Positions 55,005 to 64,000 of a stretch of 64,000 bases of DNA are shown one piece after another; the first letter of the stretch is position 1; each line of letters begins with the position of its first letter. The DNA comes from Leptolyngbyaceae cyanobacterium clean351. Its GTDB lineage: Bacteria > Cyanobacteriota > Cyanobacteriia > DAIDHW01. The stretch covers positions 124,001-188,000 of the forward strand of contig DAIDHW010000002.1 of assembly GCA_027451865.1 (NCBI GenBank), written 5' to 3'. The translations under genes were made by a program, and so were the position numbers. Under the pieces are notes generated by a model that was not told where the DNA came from, made no database searches, and worked only from the letters and a program-made list of their open reading frames with translations.

Positions 55005-56684
55005 ATGCCCCCTTATTCCAGGGTCAAGAAAGTCGTTCGGGTCGGGTCTGTTGCCTGGTTACTCATCCTTTGGCTCTCCGTTGCCTCCCAGGCCAGCTCC
55101 CCCCCGCCCCCTGCTCCCGTCACCCTTGGTGACGATACTCTCTTCAATATCCAAGCGGGGGTTGCTTCCTTTTCTCCGCAGTTCCGGGCGCAGGTTATCT
55201 CCCAGCGGATCAATAGCCTGGCTAACAATTACGACCTCAACCTCAATACTCTGAAGGTCGTCGACCACCAGGACTACTCCACTACCGATATCCAAGCTGG
55301 TGATCAAGTACTGATGACAATTGCCGGGGTTGATGCGGCGGCGGCCGGAGTGCCCAGAGACCAGCTGGCTCGTCAATACCTCCGGATTATCCGCCAGGCA
55401 GTCAGCGAGTTCCGGGCAGCCCACAGCCTTCCAAATATTTTGCGCGGACTCCTGTTGACTCTACTCTTGACGGCTATCCTGATCGCCAGTCAGGTTACGA
55501 TTACCAGATCTGTTCCTTTAGTCTACAGCCAGTTACACCGCTGGCAAGACACCCGCATCCCCGCCTTGAGAATTTTGGGAGTTAGAATTCTCTCGGCCAG
55601 GCGGGTCGTAGACCTGATTTGTGAGGTGATTAAACTCCTTCAGCTTGCCCTGAGCTTGGGACTTATCTACCTCTACGCCAACCTGGTTTTAAGCTTATTT
55701 CCCTGGACAGAAGGTCTCTCCCGGACCTTATTCAACTACGTTTTGACAGCCATTGACACTCTGGGGTCAGGCGTTATTTCCTACCTCCCTAACCTGTTTT
55801 ATTTAGCCCTAATTTCCTTTGCCACTTCTTACCTATTGAAAATATTCCGGTTTATATTTACGGAGATTAGACACGGCCACACCTCCTTCTCTTGGTTTGA
55901 CCCTGACTGGGCCCAACCAACTTATAAGTTAGTCCAGTTCGTAGTTTTGGCTCTGGCATTAACGGTGGCTTTCCCCTACCTACCCGGTGCCGGCACGCCC
56001 GCCTTTCAGGGGGTCTCAGTATTTCTGGGGGTGCTATTATCCCTTGGCTCCTCCTCGGCCATTGCCAACGTGGTGGCAGGAGTAATTCTGACCTATACTC
56101 GAGGCTTTAAGGTGGGGGACCGGGTGCAAATCACTGACACTACTGGGGATGTCACCGAAAAAACTCTCTTTGTCACCCGTCTTCGCACCATCAAAAACGT
56201 GGTGATCACTATCCCCAACTCGGCTGTGTTGAGCAGCCACATCATCAACTACAGCGCCGCCGCCAACAATCCCACTGCCCCACCCCTGATCCTGCACACC
56301 ACCATCACCCTGGGCTATGACATCCCTTGGCGGCAGGTACATAAGGCTTTGATTGAGGCAGCCTTAGCCACCCCCGAGGTTCTAGAGCAACCCCCACCCT
56401 TCGTTTTACAAACGAGTCTGGATGACTTCTACGTCAGCTACCAGCTCAACGCCTATACTCATCGCCCAACCAGAATGGCCCAAATCTATTCCGACCTTCA
56501 TCAAAATATCCAAGACAAATGTAACGAAGCTCAGATTGAGATCCTCTCCCCCCACTACCGGTCAGTGCGGGATGGCAACGAAACGTCAATCCCCGCCGAC
56601 TACCTGCCTAAGGACTACCAAGCCCCCCCATTTCGGGTTGTCACCCGGCCCTATCCCCAGGAACCGAAAGCCAGCGGACCCTAA
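55005..56684 (+). CDS. MscS-family mechanosensitive channel
   Basis: A 559-residue protein. After a signal peptide (about 1-30) comes a periplasmic domain (about 45-130, '[20 protein letters not shown]'), then four to five membrane helices (about 145-345). The MscS core follows: pore helix '[20 protein letters not shown]', beta domain '[20 protein letters not shown]' and '[17 protein letters not shown]'. Opens under membrane tension to release solutes on hypo-osmotic shock; larger forms like this may have added sensing roles. Ends in a four-base overlap with the convergent hisIE. Confidence 0.93.
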   Translation: MPPYSRVKKVVRVGSVAWLLILWLSVASQASSPPPPAPVTLGDDTLFNIQAGVASFSPQFRAQVISQRINSLANNYDLNLNTLKVVDHQDYSTTDIQAGDQVLMTIAGVDAAAAGVPRDQLARQYLRIIRQAVSEFRAAHSLPNILRGLLLTLLLTAILIASQVTITRSVPLVYSQLHRWQDTRIPALRILGVRILSARRVVDLICEVIKLLQLALSLGLIYLYANLVLSLFPWTEGLSRTLFNYVLTAIDTLGSGVISYLPNLFYLALISFATSYLLKIFRFIFTEIRHGHTSFSWFDPDWAQPTYKLVQFVVLALALTVAFPYLPGAGTPAFQGVSVFLGVLLSLGSSSAIANVVAGVILTYTRGFKVGDRVQITDTTGDVTEKTLFVTRLRTIKNVVITIPNSAVLSSHIINYSAAANNPTAPPLILHTTITLGYDIPWRQVHKALIEAALATPEVLEQPPPFVLQTSLDDFYVSYQLNAYTHRPTRMAQIYSDLHQNIQDKCNEAQIEILSPHYRSVRDGNETSIPADYLPKDYQAPPFRVVTRPYPQEPKASGP

Positions 56685-57304
56685 CCCCGCCGCTGCTGGA
56701 GTTGCCGATAGACTTGGCGCAGGTCTACCCGGTGATGCGCCAGGGCTACCAAGGCGTGATAAAACAGGTCGGCCATCTCGGCGGCGATAGCCTGGGGGTC
56801 ATCGTCTTTGCAGGCCATCACCACCTCGGCGGTTTCTTCACCTAATTTTTTCAGGATGCGGTTATCCCCATCCGCTAGTAGCTTACAGGTATAGGAATTC
56901 GGCTGGGGCTGGGCCTGGCGGTCCTGAATCACCGCAAACACCTGGGAGAGAGTGTCGGCGGGGGGGGCGACTACCTGCGCCCCTTGGCGGTGAAAGCAAC
57001 TACGCTCCCCCGTATGGCAAGCAATGTCCCCTACCTGCTCTACCCCCACTAGTAGGGCATCAGCATCGCAATCGTAGCGTAGGGAGCGGAGGTTTTGGAC
57101 ATGCCCCGAGGTGCTGCCCTTGGGCCAAAGTTGCGCCCGAGAGCGGCTCCAGAACCAAGTCTGGCCGGTAGAGAGGGTTTTCTCTAGGGATTCCCGGTTC
57201 ATCCAGGCCAGCATCAGTACTGTGCCGTCTAGGTAGTCTTGGACAATGGCGGGCACAAGGCCCCGTTCATCGAAATGAATCTGGTCAGGGGAGAGAGAGT
57301 GCAT
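56681..57304 (-). CDS. hisIE: Bifunctional phosphoribosyl-AMP cyclohydrolase / phosphoribosyl-ATP pyrophosphatase
   Basis: Second and third steps of histidine synthesis in one protein of 207 residues. N-terminal HisI (about 1-115): '[20 protein letters not shown]', '[14 protein letters not shown]' with the metal-binding Asp/Cys set, and '[12 protein letters not shown]'. C-terminal HisE (about 118-205): '[20 protein letters not shown]' and '[16 protein letters not shown]'. Fusion is the common bacterial form. Divergent from thrC with about 150 bases between. Confidence 0.96.
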   Translation of the reverse strand: MHSLSPDQIHFDERGLVPAIVQDYLDGTVLMLAWMNRESLEKTLSTGQTWFWSRSRAQLWPKGSTSGHVQNLRSLRYDCDADALLVGVEQVGDIACHTGERSCFHRQGAQVVAPPADTLSQVFAVIQDRQAQPQPNSYTCKLLADGDNRILKKLGEETAEVVMACKDDDPQAIAAEMADLFYHALVALAHHRVDLRQVYRQLQQRRG

Positions 57305-57378
57305 GACCGGGTCAGTGTTTGCTGTCTGAATGTCAATTCTGGCACTAAAGTGGGGGGCGAGAGGGACTGGAATTAATC

Positions 57379-57395
57379 CGGACTAAATTAGTCCG
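57379..57395. promoter_or_regulatory. 17-bp perfect palindrome upstream of thrC (operator candidate)
   Basis: CGGACTAA-A-TTAGTCCG is a perfect eight-base inverted repeat around one central base. It ends six bases before a TTGACA (57402-57407), so a bound dimeric regulator would touch the -35 region. The palindrome also lies in the hisIE upstream region and could act on both amino-acid genes. Confidence 0.6.
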
Positions 57396-57401
57396 ATATA
57401 G

Positions 57402-57431
57402 TTGACATAAATTACGAGACCGTGCTAACTT
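57402..57431 (+). promoter_or_regulatory. thrC promoter: TTGACA / TAACTT
   Basis: Consensus -35 TTGACA at 57402-57407 with TAACTT at 57426-57431, an 18-base spacer. A perfect TATAAT also begins at 57431 but would need a 23-base spacer. ATG is at 57459, giving a short leader. Confidence 0.55.
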
Positions 57432-57458
57432 ATAATTCAGTCACCTTACACCCCCGCC

Positions 57459-58751
57459 ATGACCCAGGTAACTAGCTCTTCCACCGCCACCTTCCGGGCC
57501 CTCAAGTGTAAAGAGTGTGGTGAAGAGTACGAATTGGCAGCTCTCCACGTGTGTGAATTTTGCTTTGGGCCCCTCGAGGTGGTTTATGACCTGAGCTCCC
57601 TGCGTGGCCGCGTGACCCGGGAGAGCATTCAAGAGGGTCCCCACTCGATCTGGCGCTACCGGCCTTTCCTCCCCGTTGCTACTGAGAACCCAATCGATGT
57701 GGGTACAGGTATGACCCCCCTGGTCCGGGCTAACCGCCTAGCTCGCCGTCTGGGGTTAAAGAATTTACTCATCAAAAATGACGCGGTCAACATGCCCACC
57801 CTCAGCTTCAAAGACCGGGTGGTCTCGGTGGCCCTGACCCGTGCCCGGGAACTGGGGTTCACTACTGTTTCCTGTGCTAGCACCGGTAACCTAGCCAACT
57901 CCACCGCCGCGATTGCCGCCCACGCAGGTTTGGACTGTTGCGTGTTTATTCCTGCGGATCTAGAGGCTGGTAAGGTCCTGGGTACCCTGATCTATGGACC
58001 GACGGTGATTGCTGTCCAGGGCAATTACGACCAGGTAAATCGTCTCTGTTCCGAGGTGGCTAACACCCACCCCTGGGGATTTGTCAATATCAACCTGCGC
58101 CCCTACTACTCAGAGGGGTCCAAGACCCTGGGCTATGAGGTAGCTGAGCAACTAGGATGGCAACTGCCCGACCATGTGGTCGCCCCCTTAGCTTCAGGTT
58201 CTCTGTTCACCAAGATCTACAAAGGCTTTCAGGACTTCATTCAGGTGGGTTTGGTCGAAGACAAGGTGGTGCGCTTCAGCGGTGCCCAGGCGGAAGGTTG
58301 CTCCCCCATCGCCCAAGCCTTTGCCGAGGAGCGCGACTTTATCACCCCCGTCAAACCCAGCACCATTGCCAAGTCAATTGCCATTGGCAATCCAGCCGAC
58401 GGGGTCTACGCCCTAGAGATTGCCCGCAAAACTGGTGGTAACATCAGTGCCGTCAGTGACGCCGAAATTGTTGAAGGCATGAAGCTACTCGCCGAGACTG
58501 AGGGGATCTTCACCGAGACCGCCGGCGGTACCACCATTGCCGTACTGCAAAAGCTGGTGGCGGCGGGGAAAATCGACCCCGAGGAAACTACTGTGGCCTA
58601 TATTACCGGTAACGGCTTGAAAACCCAGGAGGCAGTCCAGGGGTATATCGGTGAACCCCTCACCATTCAACCTAACCTAGAGGGCTTCGAGCGGGCTCTA
58701 GAGCGCTCTAAGACCCTCCACCGGCTAGAGTGGCAGCCAGTCCTGGTCTAG
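57459..58751 (+). CDS. thrC: Threonine synthase
   Basis: PLP enzyme that makes threonine from O-phosphohomoserine. 430 residues. A zinc-ribbon-like N-terminus (CKEC at 17-20 and CEFC at 32-35) precedes the fold-type II core; the PLP lysine is Lys118 in 'MPTLSFKDRVVSVALT', with 'CASTGNLANSTAAIAAHAGL' binding the cofactor phosphate and 'YITGNGLKTQEAVQGYIG' near the end. The ribbon-bearing form is typical of cyanobacteria and actinobacteria. A ThiS/MoaD-like gene follows in the same direction. Confidence 0.96.
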   Translation: MTQVTSSSTATFRALKCKECGEEYELAALHVCEFCFGPLEVVYDLSSLRGRVTRESIQEGPHSIWRYRPFLPVATENPIDVGTGMTPLVRANRLARRLGLKNLLIKNDAVNMPTLSFKDRVVSVALTRARELGFTTVSCASTGNLANSTAAIAAHAGLDCCVFIPADLEAGKVLGTLIYGPTVIAVQGNYDQVNRLCSEVANTHPWGFVNINLRPYYSEGSKTLGYEVAEQLGWQLPDHVVAPLASGSLFTKIYKGFQDFIQVGLVEDKVVRFSGAQAEGCSPIAQAFAEERDFITPVKPSTIAKSIAIGNPADGVYALEIARKTGGNISAVSDAEIVEGMKLLAETEGIFTETAGGTTIAVLQKLVAAGKIDPEETTVAYITGNGLKTQEAVQGYIGEPLTIQPNLEGFERALERSKTLHRLEWQPVLV

Positions 58752-58799
58752 GCGCCGCGGAAGGTTACGAATTTCAGTTGCAGTCCCACCCTTACCCCC

Positions 58800-59075
58800 A
58801 TGAGTGTAAAAGTTCTTATTCCCACCACCCTCCAGAAGTTCACCAATAATCAAGCTACGGTTTTGTGTGATGGTTCTGACGTGGCTAACCTCCTCGAATC
58901 CCTCGACCAATCCTGCCCGGGTATCAAGGCGCGTCTGTGCGATGAGAAGGGTCAGCCCCGGCGCTTCTTGAACCTCTACGTCAACAGTGAGGACATCCGC
59001 TTCTTGGCGGGAGTGAACACACCCCTCCAGGATGGCGACGAGGTGAGCATTGTGCCAGCAGTAGCTGGGGGCTGA
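58800..59075 (+). CDS. ThiS/MoaD-like sulfur carrier protein (CysO-like)
   Basis: A 91-residue ubiquitin-fold protein ending in AVAGG, the activatable di-glycine. '[20 protein letters not shown]' and '[20 protein letters not shown]' match the CysO branch, which in actinobacteria supplies sulfide as protein thiocarboxylate for cysteine synthesis. Cyanobacteria often carry it right after thrC, as here (48 bases), suggesting the sulfur is used for homocysteine/methionine or cysteine formation around the aspartate branch; that use is inference. A terminator follows. Confidence 0.88.
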   Translation: MSVKVLIPTTLQKFTNNQATVLCDGSDVANLLESLDQSCPGIKARLCDEKGQPRRFLNLYVNSEDIRFLAGVNTPLQDGDEVSIVPAVAGG

Positions 59076-59101
59076 TTACCCCCTAGTTTCTGGCCAGACC
59101 T

Positions 59102-59133
59102 TAGCTAGCGGGACTGCCGCTAGCTATTTTTTT
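59102..59133 (+). terminator. Intrinsic terminator after the thrC / carrier-protein pair
   Basis: TAGCTAGCGG (59102-59111), loop GACTG, CCGCTAGCTA (59117-59126), then seven T. A perfect ten-pair stem and U-tract. Confidence 0.9.
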
Positions 59134-59143
59134 GGGCGGTCCG

Positions 59144-59938
59144 CTACTTACTGCCGGGAAAGTGACGGATCTGGGCAAAGCCACTAAACACCAGCTGATT
59201 AGCCCTAGTCTCTAGGCGATTAATGCGCAGTTCAATGCCGTCCAAGTCAAATCGGTCCAGGTCAACCATGGTGTTCAGGATTTGACCAAACACCCTGGTC
59301 AACTCACCGGCGAGGGATTGCTGATCCGTAGGCACCTCCTCGGCACAGAACTGGGGATTTTGGAAAACTATCCGCCGCCGGCGCTCTACTCCTAGGGTCG
59401 CCCGCAGGCTAATCGGCACCCCAGGGTGACCAGGGAGATCAACCTTGGCTTGGATCTTGACCTGGTTATGAGGTAAGAGAGCGAGGCTGACGTCTTGGAA
59501 GGAGACTGGCTGCCCTCCGGCTAACGGGTCTAGTTCCGGCAGGGTTAGGTTAGTCAGACGGCGGGTTACCAGCTCAGCCTTAAAAGCCTGATTGATAGCC
59601 GACTCGGTTAGCACCACCTCGGCGGTGGCCTGGGTAGGCTGACGCAGGCGGAGGCTGCCCCCTAGAAGCGCACGGCCATCGACGGCCACCGCATCAGTCT
59701 GGAAGGACATTTTCTCGACTAGGAAGTCGCGCCGAATCACTAACCCGCGACCTTGCATCTGGAAGCTATCAATCATCCCTTGCAACAGCTTGAAGGAAGG
59801 AAAACACCGCACCAAGACTTCTATGGATTCGCTGCGAGTAAACAGATGACGAAGGGATTGGGCAGCAACTGCATTGATCATCTGTTCCCCGAAGTCCGTG
59901 CCGGGTGGTTCTGTCAGTTCAGTTAGGCCACCGAACAT
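59144..59938 (-). CDS. DUF2993 (LmeA-like) family protein
   Basis: A 264-residue protein with the DUF2993 pattern: 'VRCFPSFKLLQGMIDSFQMQ', 'RRDFLVEKMSFQTDAVAVDG', 'TEVVLTESAINQAFKAEL'-like 'AEVVLTESAINQAFKAELV', and a C-terminal 'LDGIELRINRLETRANQLVF'. Beta-rich lipid-binding-type folds are predicted for this family; in mycobacteria a member (LmeA) acts on lipoglycan mannose. No signal peptide here. Faces the thrC terminator at its 3' end and follows dnaK2's terminator. Confidence 0.85.
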   Translation of the reverse strand: MFGGLTELTEPPGTDFGEQMINAVAAQSLRHLFTRSESIEVLVRCFPSFKLLQGMIDSFQMQGRGLVIRRDFLVEKMSFQTDAVAVDGRALLGGSLRLRQPTQATAEVVLTESAINQAFKAELVTRRLTNLTLPELDPLAGGQPVSFQDVSLALLPHNQVKIQAKVDLPGHPGVPISLRATLGVERRRRIVFQNPQFCAEEVPTDQQSLAGELTRVFGQILNTMVDLDRFDLDGIELRINRLETRANQLVFSGFAQIRHFPGSK

Positions 59939-60040
59939 ACTGCCTCCAGAAAACTAACGTCTCTCTCCATTTGTAACAGAAAGTAAAGATAGTCGCCAAT
60001 CGGGTTTACTTTTAGGAGGGATTAGCTTAGGTAATTGGCT

Positions 60041-60075
60041 TAAATAAGAAGCCCCCCGGGGGAGGGCCGGGGGGC
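60041..60075 (-). terminator. Intrinsic terminator of dnaK2
   Basis: On the minus strand, GCCCCCCGG pairs with CCGGGGGGC across a short loop and is followed by TTCTTATTTA. Begins 17 bases after the dnaK2 stop. Confidence 0.85.
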
Positions 60076-60091
60076 AAATGGGGGTTAACCT

Positions 60092-61969
60092 CTACTTAGT
60101 TTCTGAGTATTCGGCGTCAATGACATCGTCGTCCCCAGGGGGGGTGGTGCCGCCAGCGGTGGTGTCCTCTTGCTGTTGGTATAAAGAACTGCTGACACTA
60201 TAGAGGGCTTGCTGCAGTTCAGTAATTAGGGTCTTCATCCGGGCATCATCATCCTGGGCAATTGCTTGCTTTAGGTCTTTGATCAATCCTTCGACCTTAG
60301 CGCGCTCAGCCCCGGGGACCTTATCTCCCAATTCGTTCAGCTGCTTTTCCGTTTGGGAGACTAGAGAATCAGCCTGGTTGCGGTGTTCTACTCGCTCTCG
60401 CTTGGCCTTGTCGGCGGCGGCGTTCTCCTCCGCCTGCCGCACTAAACGCTCTACTTCCTCTTTGGGAAGGGTGGAAGCCCCAGTGATGGTGATAGACTGC
60501 TCCTTACCAGTACCCTTGTCCTTAGCAGTCACGTTAAGGATGCCGTTGGCGTCAATGTCAAAGGTAACCTCGATCTGGGGCACCCCCCGAGGAGCGCTAG
60601 GGATACCATCTAGGCGGAATGTCCCCAGGCGCTTGTTGTCGGTGGCCATTTCCCGCTCTCCTTGCAGGACTTGGATTTCCACGTTAGTCTGCCCATCTAC
60701 AGCGGTGGAGAACACCTCCGACTTTTTGGTGGGCACGGTGGTGTTGCGGGGGATGATCTTGGTCATCACCCCCCCGAGAGTTTCCAACCCTAGGGACAAG
60801 GGGGTGACATCTAGGAGGAGAATATCCTTAACTTCACCCCCAAGGACCCCGGCTTGGATGGCTGCGCCTACCGCCACCACTTCGTCAGGGTTGACCGTTT
60901 GATTAGGCTCCTTGCCTAGGAGGCGGCGCACCAACTCTTGCACAGCGGGGATCCGCGTCGACCCGCCGACCAGGACCACCTCATCAATTTTCTCCTTGTC
61001 AATCTTGGCATCGCGCAGGGCGTTTTCCACCGGTACGCGGCAGCGGTCAAAAAGATCAGCACACAGCTCCTCAAACTTAGCCCGGGTCAGGGTGATGTCC
61101 AAATGCTTAGGCCCATCCTGGGTGGCCGTGATGAAGGGGAGGTTGATGTCGGACTGACTGACACTGGAAAGTTCGATTTTAGCTTTTTCGGCCGCTTCAG
61201 TCAGCCGTTGGAGAGCCTGCTTGTCCTTGCGCAGGTCAATTCCCTCCTGAGCCTTGAAGGTTTCTGCCAGGTAGTCCACGATCTTCTTATCGAAGTCGTC
61301 ACCCCCTAGGTGAGTATCCCCAGAGGTGGAGAGTACTTCAAATACCCCATCCCCTACTTCCAGGATCGAGACGTCAAAGGTACCCCCCCCTAAGTCAAAG
61401 ACTATGATGGTCTCGTTGCTCTTACGGTCCAAACCGTAGGCTAAGGAAGCAGCGGTGGGCTCATTGATAATCCGCAACACCTCGACTCCCGCTATCCGCC
61501 CGGCATCCTTGGTGGCTTGGCGCTGGGAGTCATTGAAGTAGGCCGGCACAGTAATCACGGCCTGGGTTACCTTTTCCCCTAGGTACTTGCTGGCATCCTC
61601 CACTAGTTTGCGGAGGACTTGGGCAGAAATTTCCTCGGGAGCAAACTGTTTGCCAGCACTGCTGCAGTCTAGCTTTACGTTGCCACCGACGTTGAGGACT
61701 TTATAGGAAACCTCCGTAGCCTCGTGGGTCACTTCGTCAAACCGGCGCCCGATAAACCGCTTCACGGAGTAAAAGGTGTTCTCAGGGTTCATCACCGCTT
61801 GGCGCTTGGCAATTTGACCAACCAAGCGGTCCCCATTCTTCGCGTAGGCAACTACGGAGGGGGTAGTCCGGAACCCCTCGGCATTGGCGATTACTGTTGG
61901 TTTCCCCCCTTCCATCACCGCCACTACTGAATTAGTGGTACCCAAGTCAATTCCTACAATTTTAGCCAT
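60092..61969 (-). CDS. dnaK2: Hsp70 chaperone DnaK (DnaK2-type, principal)
   Basis: A 625-residue Hsp70 beginning [20 protein letters not shown] at ATG 61969; six in-frame codons upstream are excluded because the family starts here. Motifs: '[20 protein letters not shown]', '[20 protein letters not shown]', linker '[20 protein letters not shown]'. The tail ends '[14 protein letters not shown]', the standard bacterial DnaK ending, unlike the DDEWF tail of the copy at 27 kb. DnaK2 is the stress-responsive, essential DnaK in cyanobacteria studied so far. No grpE or dnaJ next to it. Confidence 0.97.
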   Translation of the reverse strand: MAKIVGIDLGTTNSVVAVMEGGKPTVIANAEGFRTTPSVVAYAKNGDRLVGQIAKRQAVMNPENTFYSVKRFIGRRFDEVTHEATEVSYKVLNVGGNVKLDCSSAGKQFAPEEISAQVLRKLVEDASKYLGEKVTQAVITVPAYFNDSQRQATKDAGRIAGVEVLRIINEPTAASLAYGLDRKSNETIIVFDLGGGTFDVSILEVGDGVFEVLSTSGDTHLGGDDFDKKIVDYLAETFKAQEGIDLRKDKQALQRLTEAAEKAKIELSSVSQSDINLPFITATQDGPKHLDITLTRAKFEELCADLFDRCRVPVENALRDAKIDKEKIDEVVLVGGSTRIPAVQELVRRLLGKEPNQTVNPDEVVAVGAAIQAGVLGGEVKDILLLDVTPLSLGLETLGGVMTKIIPRNTTVPTKKSEVFSTAVDGQTNVEIQVLQGEREMATDNKRLGTFRLDGIPSAPRGVPQIEVTFDIDANGILNVTAKDKGTGKEQSITITGASTLPKEEVERLVRQAEENAAADKAKRERVEHRNQADSLVSQTEKQLNELGDKVPGAERAKVEGLIKDLKQAIAQDDDARMKTLITELQQALYSVSSSLYQQQEDTTAGGTTPPGDDDVIDAEYSETK

Positions 61970-62065
61970 AGGGCTTTGCGCCTCCAATTCAACATCAAGA
62001 AATCTGCTGGCAGTTCGGCAACAGCAGGAGTCGACACCCGCTGGTCCAGGAACACCACGGGACCT

Positions 62066-62135
62066 ATGACTTCTATACTGAAGGGTGACCCTCCTCTTTT
62101 GAAGGGGGATTTACCGAACTACCTTAGGGCGGTTT
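62066..62135. repeat. Short dispersed-repeat-like segment
   Basis: TACTGAAGGGTGACCCTCCT followed by TTTGAAGGGGGATTT looks like the CCCCT-TTTGAAGGGGG palindromic dispersed repeats of cyanobacteria. A frame through it would read [11 protein letters not shown], a common spurious translation of such repeats. Lies between dnaK2 and the divergent membrane protein. Confidence 0.5.
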
Positions 62136-62170
62136 GCCGGGCCCGGGGCATTTCCGCCAGACCTTTCCTA

Positions 62171-63907
62171 ATGACTAACCTTAAAACCATCGACCCCCAA
62201 CCCGAAGCTTTGCCCCTATGGCTGCTGTGCCTAGGCTATGGTCTACCCCTAGTCTTCTTGGGGTGGTTTGTGGTCAGATTTAGTGTGAATGTGCCCTACG
62301 AGGACCAGTGGGAATTAATCAATAACCTGTTTATCCCCTTGGCTCAACACCCCTGGCAGTGGCAAGACTTTGTCCTGCGCCAAAATGAGCACCTCTTGGT
62401 GTTCCCCTCAATGATCTTTGCTGGGTTGGCTTTTCTTTCCCACTGGAATGTGCAATGGGAGATGAGCGTCAGTTTAGGTTTGGCCGTGGCCACCGCCTGG
62501 CTGTTGGCTAGGTTGAGCTATTCTCAGGGCCTGGCGCCCTGGGCTAGCCTGATTGCTGGCGTCCTGGTGTTTGGCCTAGGTCAGTGGGAAAACTGGCTGT
62601 GGGGATTTCAGCTAGCCTGGTTTTTGATTAATTTTTGCCTAGTGGCTGCCCTAGTCTGTTTGGCCCGCCCTGACTATGGTTGGGGAGGTTTGGGAGGAGC
62701 CGTAATCTTGGGGGTAGTCGCTAGTTTCTCTTCCGCCCAAGGGCTCCTGGTAGCCCTGGCACTGGTGCCTCTGGTCTTTACCCACGGACCCGGCAAGACC
62801 TGGGTCAGGCTAGGTCTGTGGGGGGCTAGTTGGGCCGTGTGCCTGGGTCTATTTATGTGGCACTACCCCTCTGGTAACCTTGGGGTCCCGCCGATTTCCT
62901 GGTGGCCTAATCCCTGGCCTGTAGGCCACTACTTTTTCATTCTGCTAGGAACACCCCTGAGTGCCGACCTGGGCACCGCCGCCTACGTGGGGGGGGTCGG
63001 GTTATGTCTGTTCCTGCTTGGAGCAGGCTATACCTTGGGCTTTGCCTCTCTTCGGGTGCGCCGCCTAGGCTTACCATGGCTGTGCCTAGGCCTATTCGCC
63101 CTGCTGTTTGCGGTCCTGACCACCCTAGGTCGAGCCGGTTTAGGAATAGAGCAAGCTACCTCCTCGCGCTACACAACCACCTCGGGGCTGCTGTTTGTAA
63201 GTTTGGTATATCTAGCATACTTGTGCCCTCTAGAAGAGTTCTTAGCCCATCGACGGCCCTGGCGATATACCCCAGGGGTGGTGGCAGGGCTGATTTTGTT
63301 TGCTGGGATCGACCAGTCCTTCCATGCCCTTGGGGCTGGCCAGCAGCAGTGGTTAAACCGCCAGGTGGGCAGAGCCTGCCTACAACTGGTCCAAGTCCTA
63401 GCCCATAATTCCCTAAGCGACCCTTGTTTAGATAACCTCTACCCTGATGCCCAGACTGTGCGCCAACGGGCCCTTCTCCTGGCCCACCTAGGCTGGCGGC
63501 ACCTAGTGGCTCCCCAAGAGTTAAGTTTTGACCCGGATCCAGGGATTGACTACGGTCACATCGATACTCCGGTTACCTCGCCAGTTCCCCTACCCTTGAC
63601 TTCCCCCGGTCAAGTGACAGTGGCAGGTTGGGCAGTCTTGCCGGGGCGGAGTCAGCCGACGGTGGCCCTGTTGAGTACTAAGGCTGCCCTGCCCCTGCTG
63701 GTGGCGGTGCCTGCTGACCTCCCCAGTCCGGATGTGGCGCGCACCTCCGGCTTGCGGCGCTACAGCTTTGCCCGGTGGTCTATTAGTCTACCCACTCAAG
63801 CCCTCCCCTCCGGAGTGAGTACCCTACAGGCCTGGGTGTACGACCAGCCTAATCCCCATTTAGCCCGACTCCAAGGAAAACCCCTGGTTGACATAACTCC
63901 TCCGTAA
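62171..63907 (+). CDS. Large multi-pass membrane protein (glycosyltransferase-like topology)
   Basis: A 578-residue protein from ATG 62171 (MTNLKTIDPQPEALPLWLLC). Earlier in-frame starts would include the dispersed repeat and are rejected. Ten or more membrane helices fill residues 15-400; an early loop 'VNVPYEDQWELINNLF' with acidic residues and 'RQNEHLLVFPSMIF' resembles the first periplasmic loop of GT-C membrane glycosyltransferases, where a D/E pair is catalytic. The last 150 residues are soluble and beta-rich ('SPGQVTVAGWAVLPGRSQPT'). Activity and substrate are not shown; the GT-C link is inference from topology. Confidence 0.75.
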   Translation: MTNLKTIDPQPEALPLWLLCLGYGLPLVFLGWFVVRFSVNVPYEDQWELINNLFIPLAQHPWQWQDFVLRQNEHLLVFPSMIFAGLAFLSHWNVQWEMSVSLGLAVATAWLLARLSYSQGLAPWASLIAGVLVFGLGQWENWLWGFQLAWFLINFCLVAALVCLARPDYGWGGLGGAVILGVVASFSSAQGLLVALALVPLVFTHGPGKTWVRLGLWGASWAVCLGLFMWHYPSGNLGVPPISWWPNPWPVGHYFFILLGTPLSADLGTAAYVGGVGLCLFLLGAGYTLGFASLRVRRLGLPWLCLGLFALLFAVLTTLGRAGLGIEQATSSRYTTTSGLLFVSLVYLAYLCPLEEFLAHRRPWRYTPGVVAGLILFAGIDQSFHALGAGQQQWLNRQVGRACLQLVQVLAHNSLSDPCLDNLYPDAQTVRQRALLLAHLGWRHLVAPQELSFDPDPGIDYGHIDTPVTSPVPLPLTSPGQVTVAGWAVLPGRSQPTVALLSTKAALPLLVAVPADLPSPDVARTSGLRRYSFARWSISLPTQALPSGVSTLQAWVYDQPNPHLARLQGKPLVDITPP

Positions 63908-64000
63908 AGGTGGAGGTTTAAAAGTTTTCCCGGGAACCTGGGAATGGCCCGGGGAACTTTGCGGCAATCAAGCCACTCTTGGATCGAATCTAGACGGCTT
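63908..64000. other. Right-edge noncoding sequence
   Basis: No gene recognised. TTCCCGGGAA is a ten-base palindrome just after the last stop codon; no T-run follows. Confidence 0.3.

Noticed and set aside
57431-57436. Perfect TATAAT as the thrC -10 box
   Set aside because: Spacing of 23 bases to the TTGACA is too long; TAACTT at 57426 fits better, though TATAAT may act with a different -35.
61976-62170. 65-residue N-terminal extension of the last membrane protein
   Set aside because: Encodes a dispersed-repeat-like segment and lies across the divergent dnaK2 start; ATG 62171 begins the plausible protein.

Overview
The window is a cyanobacterial chromosome segment of fairly high G+C. The decisive evidence is a complete phycocyanin operon (cpcB-A-C-D-E-F followed by three cpcG rod-core linker genes, 9.5-15.7 kb). 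Geranylgeranyl reductase (chlP), two cyanobacterial-type DnaKs, an Ftn2/ARC6-like division gene and many cyanobacteria-restricted families (DUF2996, DUF3386, TIGR02652, DUF1400) agree with this. The order cpcBACDEF-G-G-G is the one known from Thermosynechococcus-type unicellular cyanobacteria; I infer a relative of such unicellular lineages but cannot name a species. The cyanobacterial HIP1 octamer (GCGATCGC) is nearly absent, while CCTAGG/CTAG sites are strikingly common.

Layout. 0-0.27 kb: tail of a gene entering from the left. 0.7-4.3 kb: a heavily frameshifted type IIG/Eco57I-like restriction-modification gene. 4.4-9 kb: housekeeping genes (coiled-coil protein, coaD, small conserved proteins, DUF2996, comF, rluD-like). 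9-15.7 kb: phycobilisome operon with a long leader and a hairpin between cpcA and cpcC. 15.7-17.05 kb: cysteine desulfurase and tatA. 17.05-20.8 kb: a locally duplicated array of three Sel1-repeat genes, bracketed by two copies of a 148-bp structured noncoding element that looks like an orphan mobile-element RNA. 20.8-24.05 kb: accessory material (a decaying TIGR04255-containing three-gene cassette, a methyltransferase, a dead Uma2 gene) ending at tRNA-Val(CAC). 24-34.5 kb: core genes (epimerase-like, DUF3386, SDR, YbjQ-like, dnaK1, nadE, a membrane protein, chlP, ispD, DUF1400). 34.5-36.45 kb: a graveyard of response-regulator, sterol-desaturase and IS4-transposase fragments. 36.5-41.4 kb: a tightly packed minus-strand cluster (PfkB/RfaE-like kinase, large lipase-like hydrolase, HXXEE membrane protein, unknown multi-pass protein, TonB-like protein). 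41.4-64 kb: mostly core metabolism (ilvB, thiS, eda, phosphatase, peroxiredoxin, holB, ackA, ftn2, pdhA, mscS-like, hisIE, thrC, dnaK2).

How the genes work together. The cpc operon supplies both phycocyanin subunits, the rod linker and cap, the CpcE/F bilin lyase and three rod-core linkers, which is nearly everything needed to build rods and attach them to the core. thrC and a ThiS/MoaD-like carrier form a pair behind a strong palindrome. chlP, a membrane protein and nadE are translationally packed. holB, ackA and ftn2 overlap end to start on the minus strand.

The most notable observations are the Sel1 array with its flanking 148-bp element, the CCTAGG enrichment, the decaying TIGR04255 cassette, a single-base frameshift that cuts the IMS domain off Ftn2, and the uncharacterised hydrolase/HXXEE/TonB-like cluster. 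I found no CRISPR array, rRNA or prophage. All functional calls rest on motif recognition by eye, with no database search.
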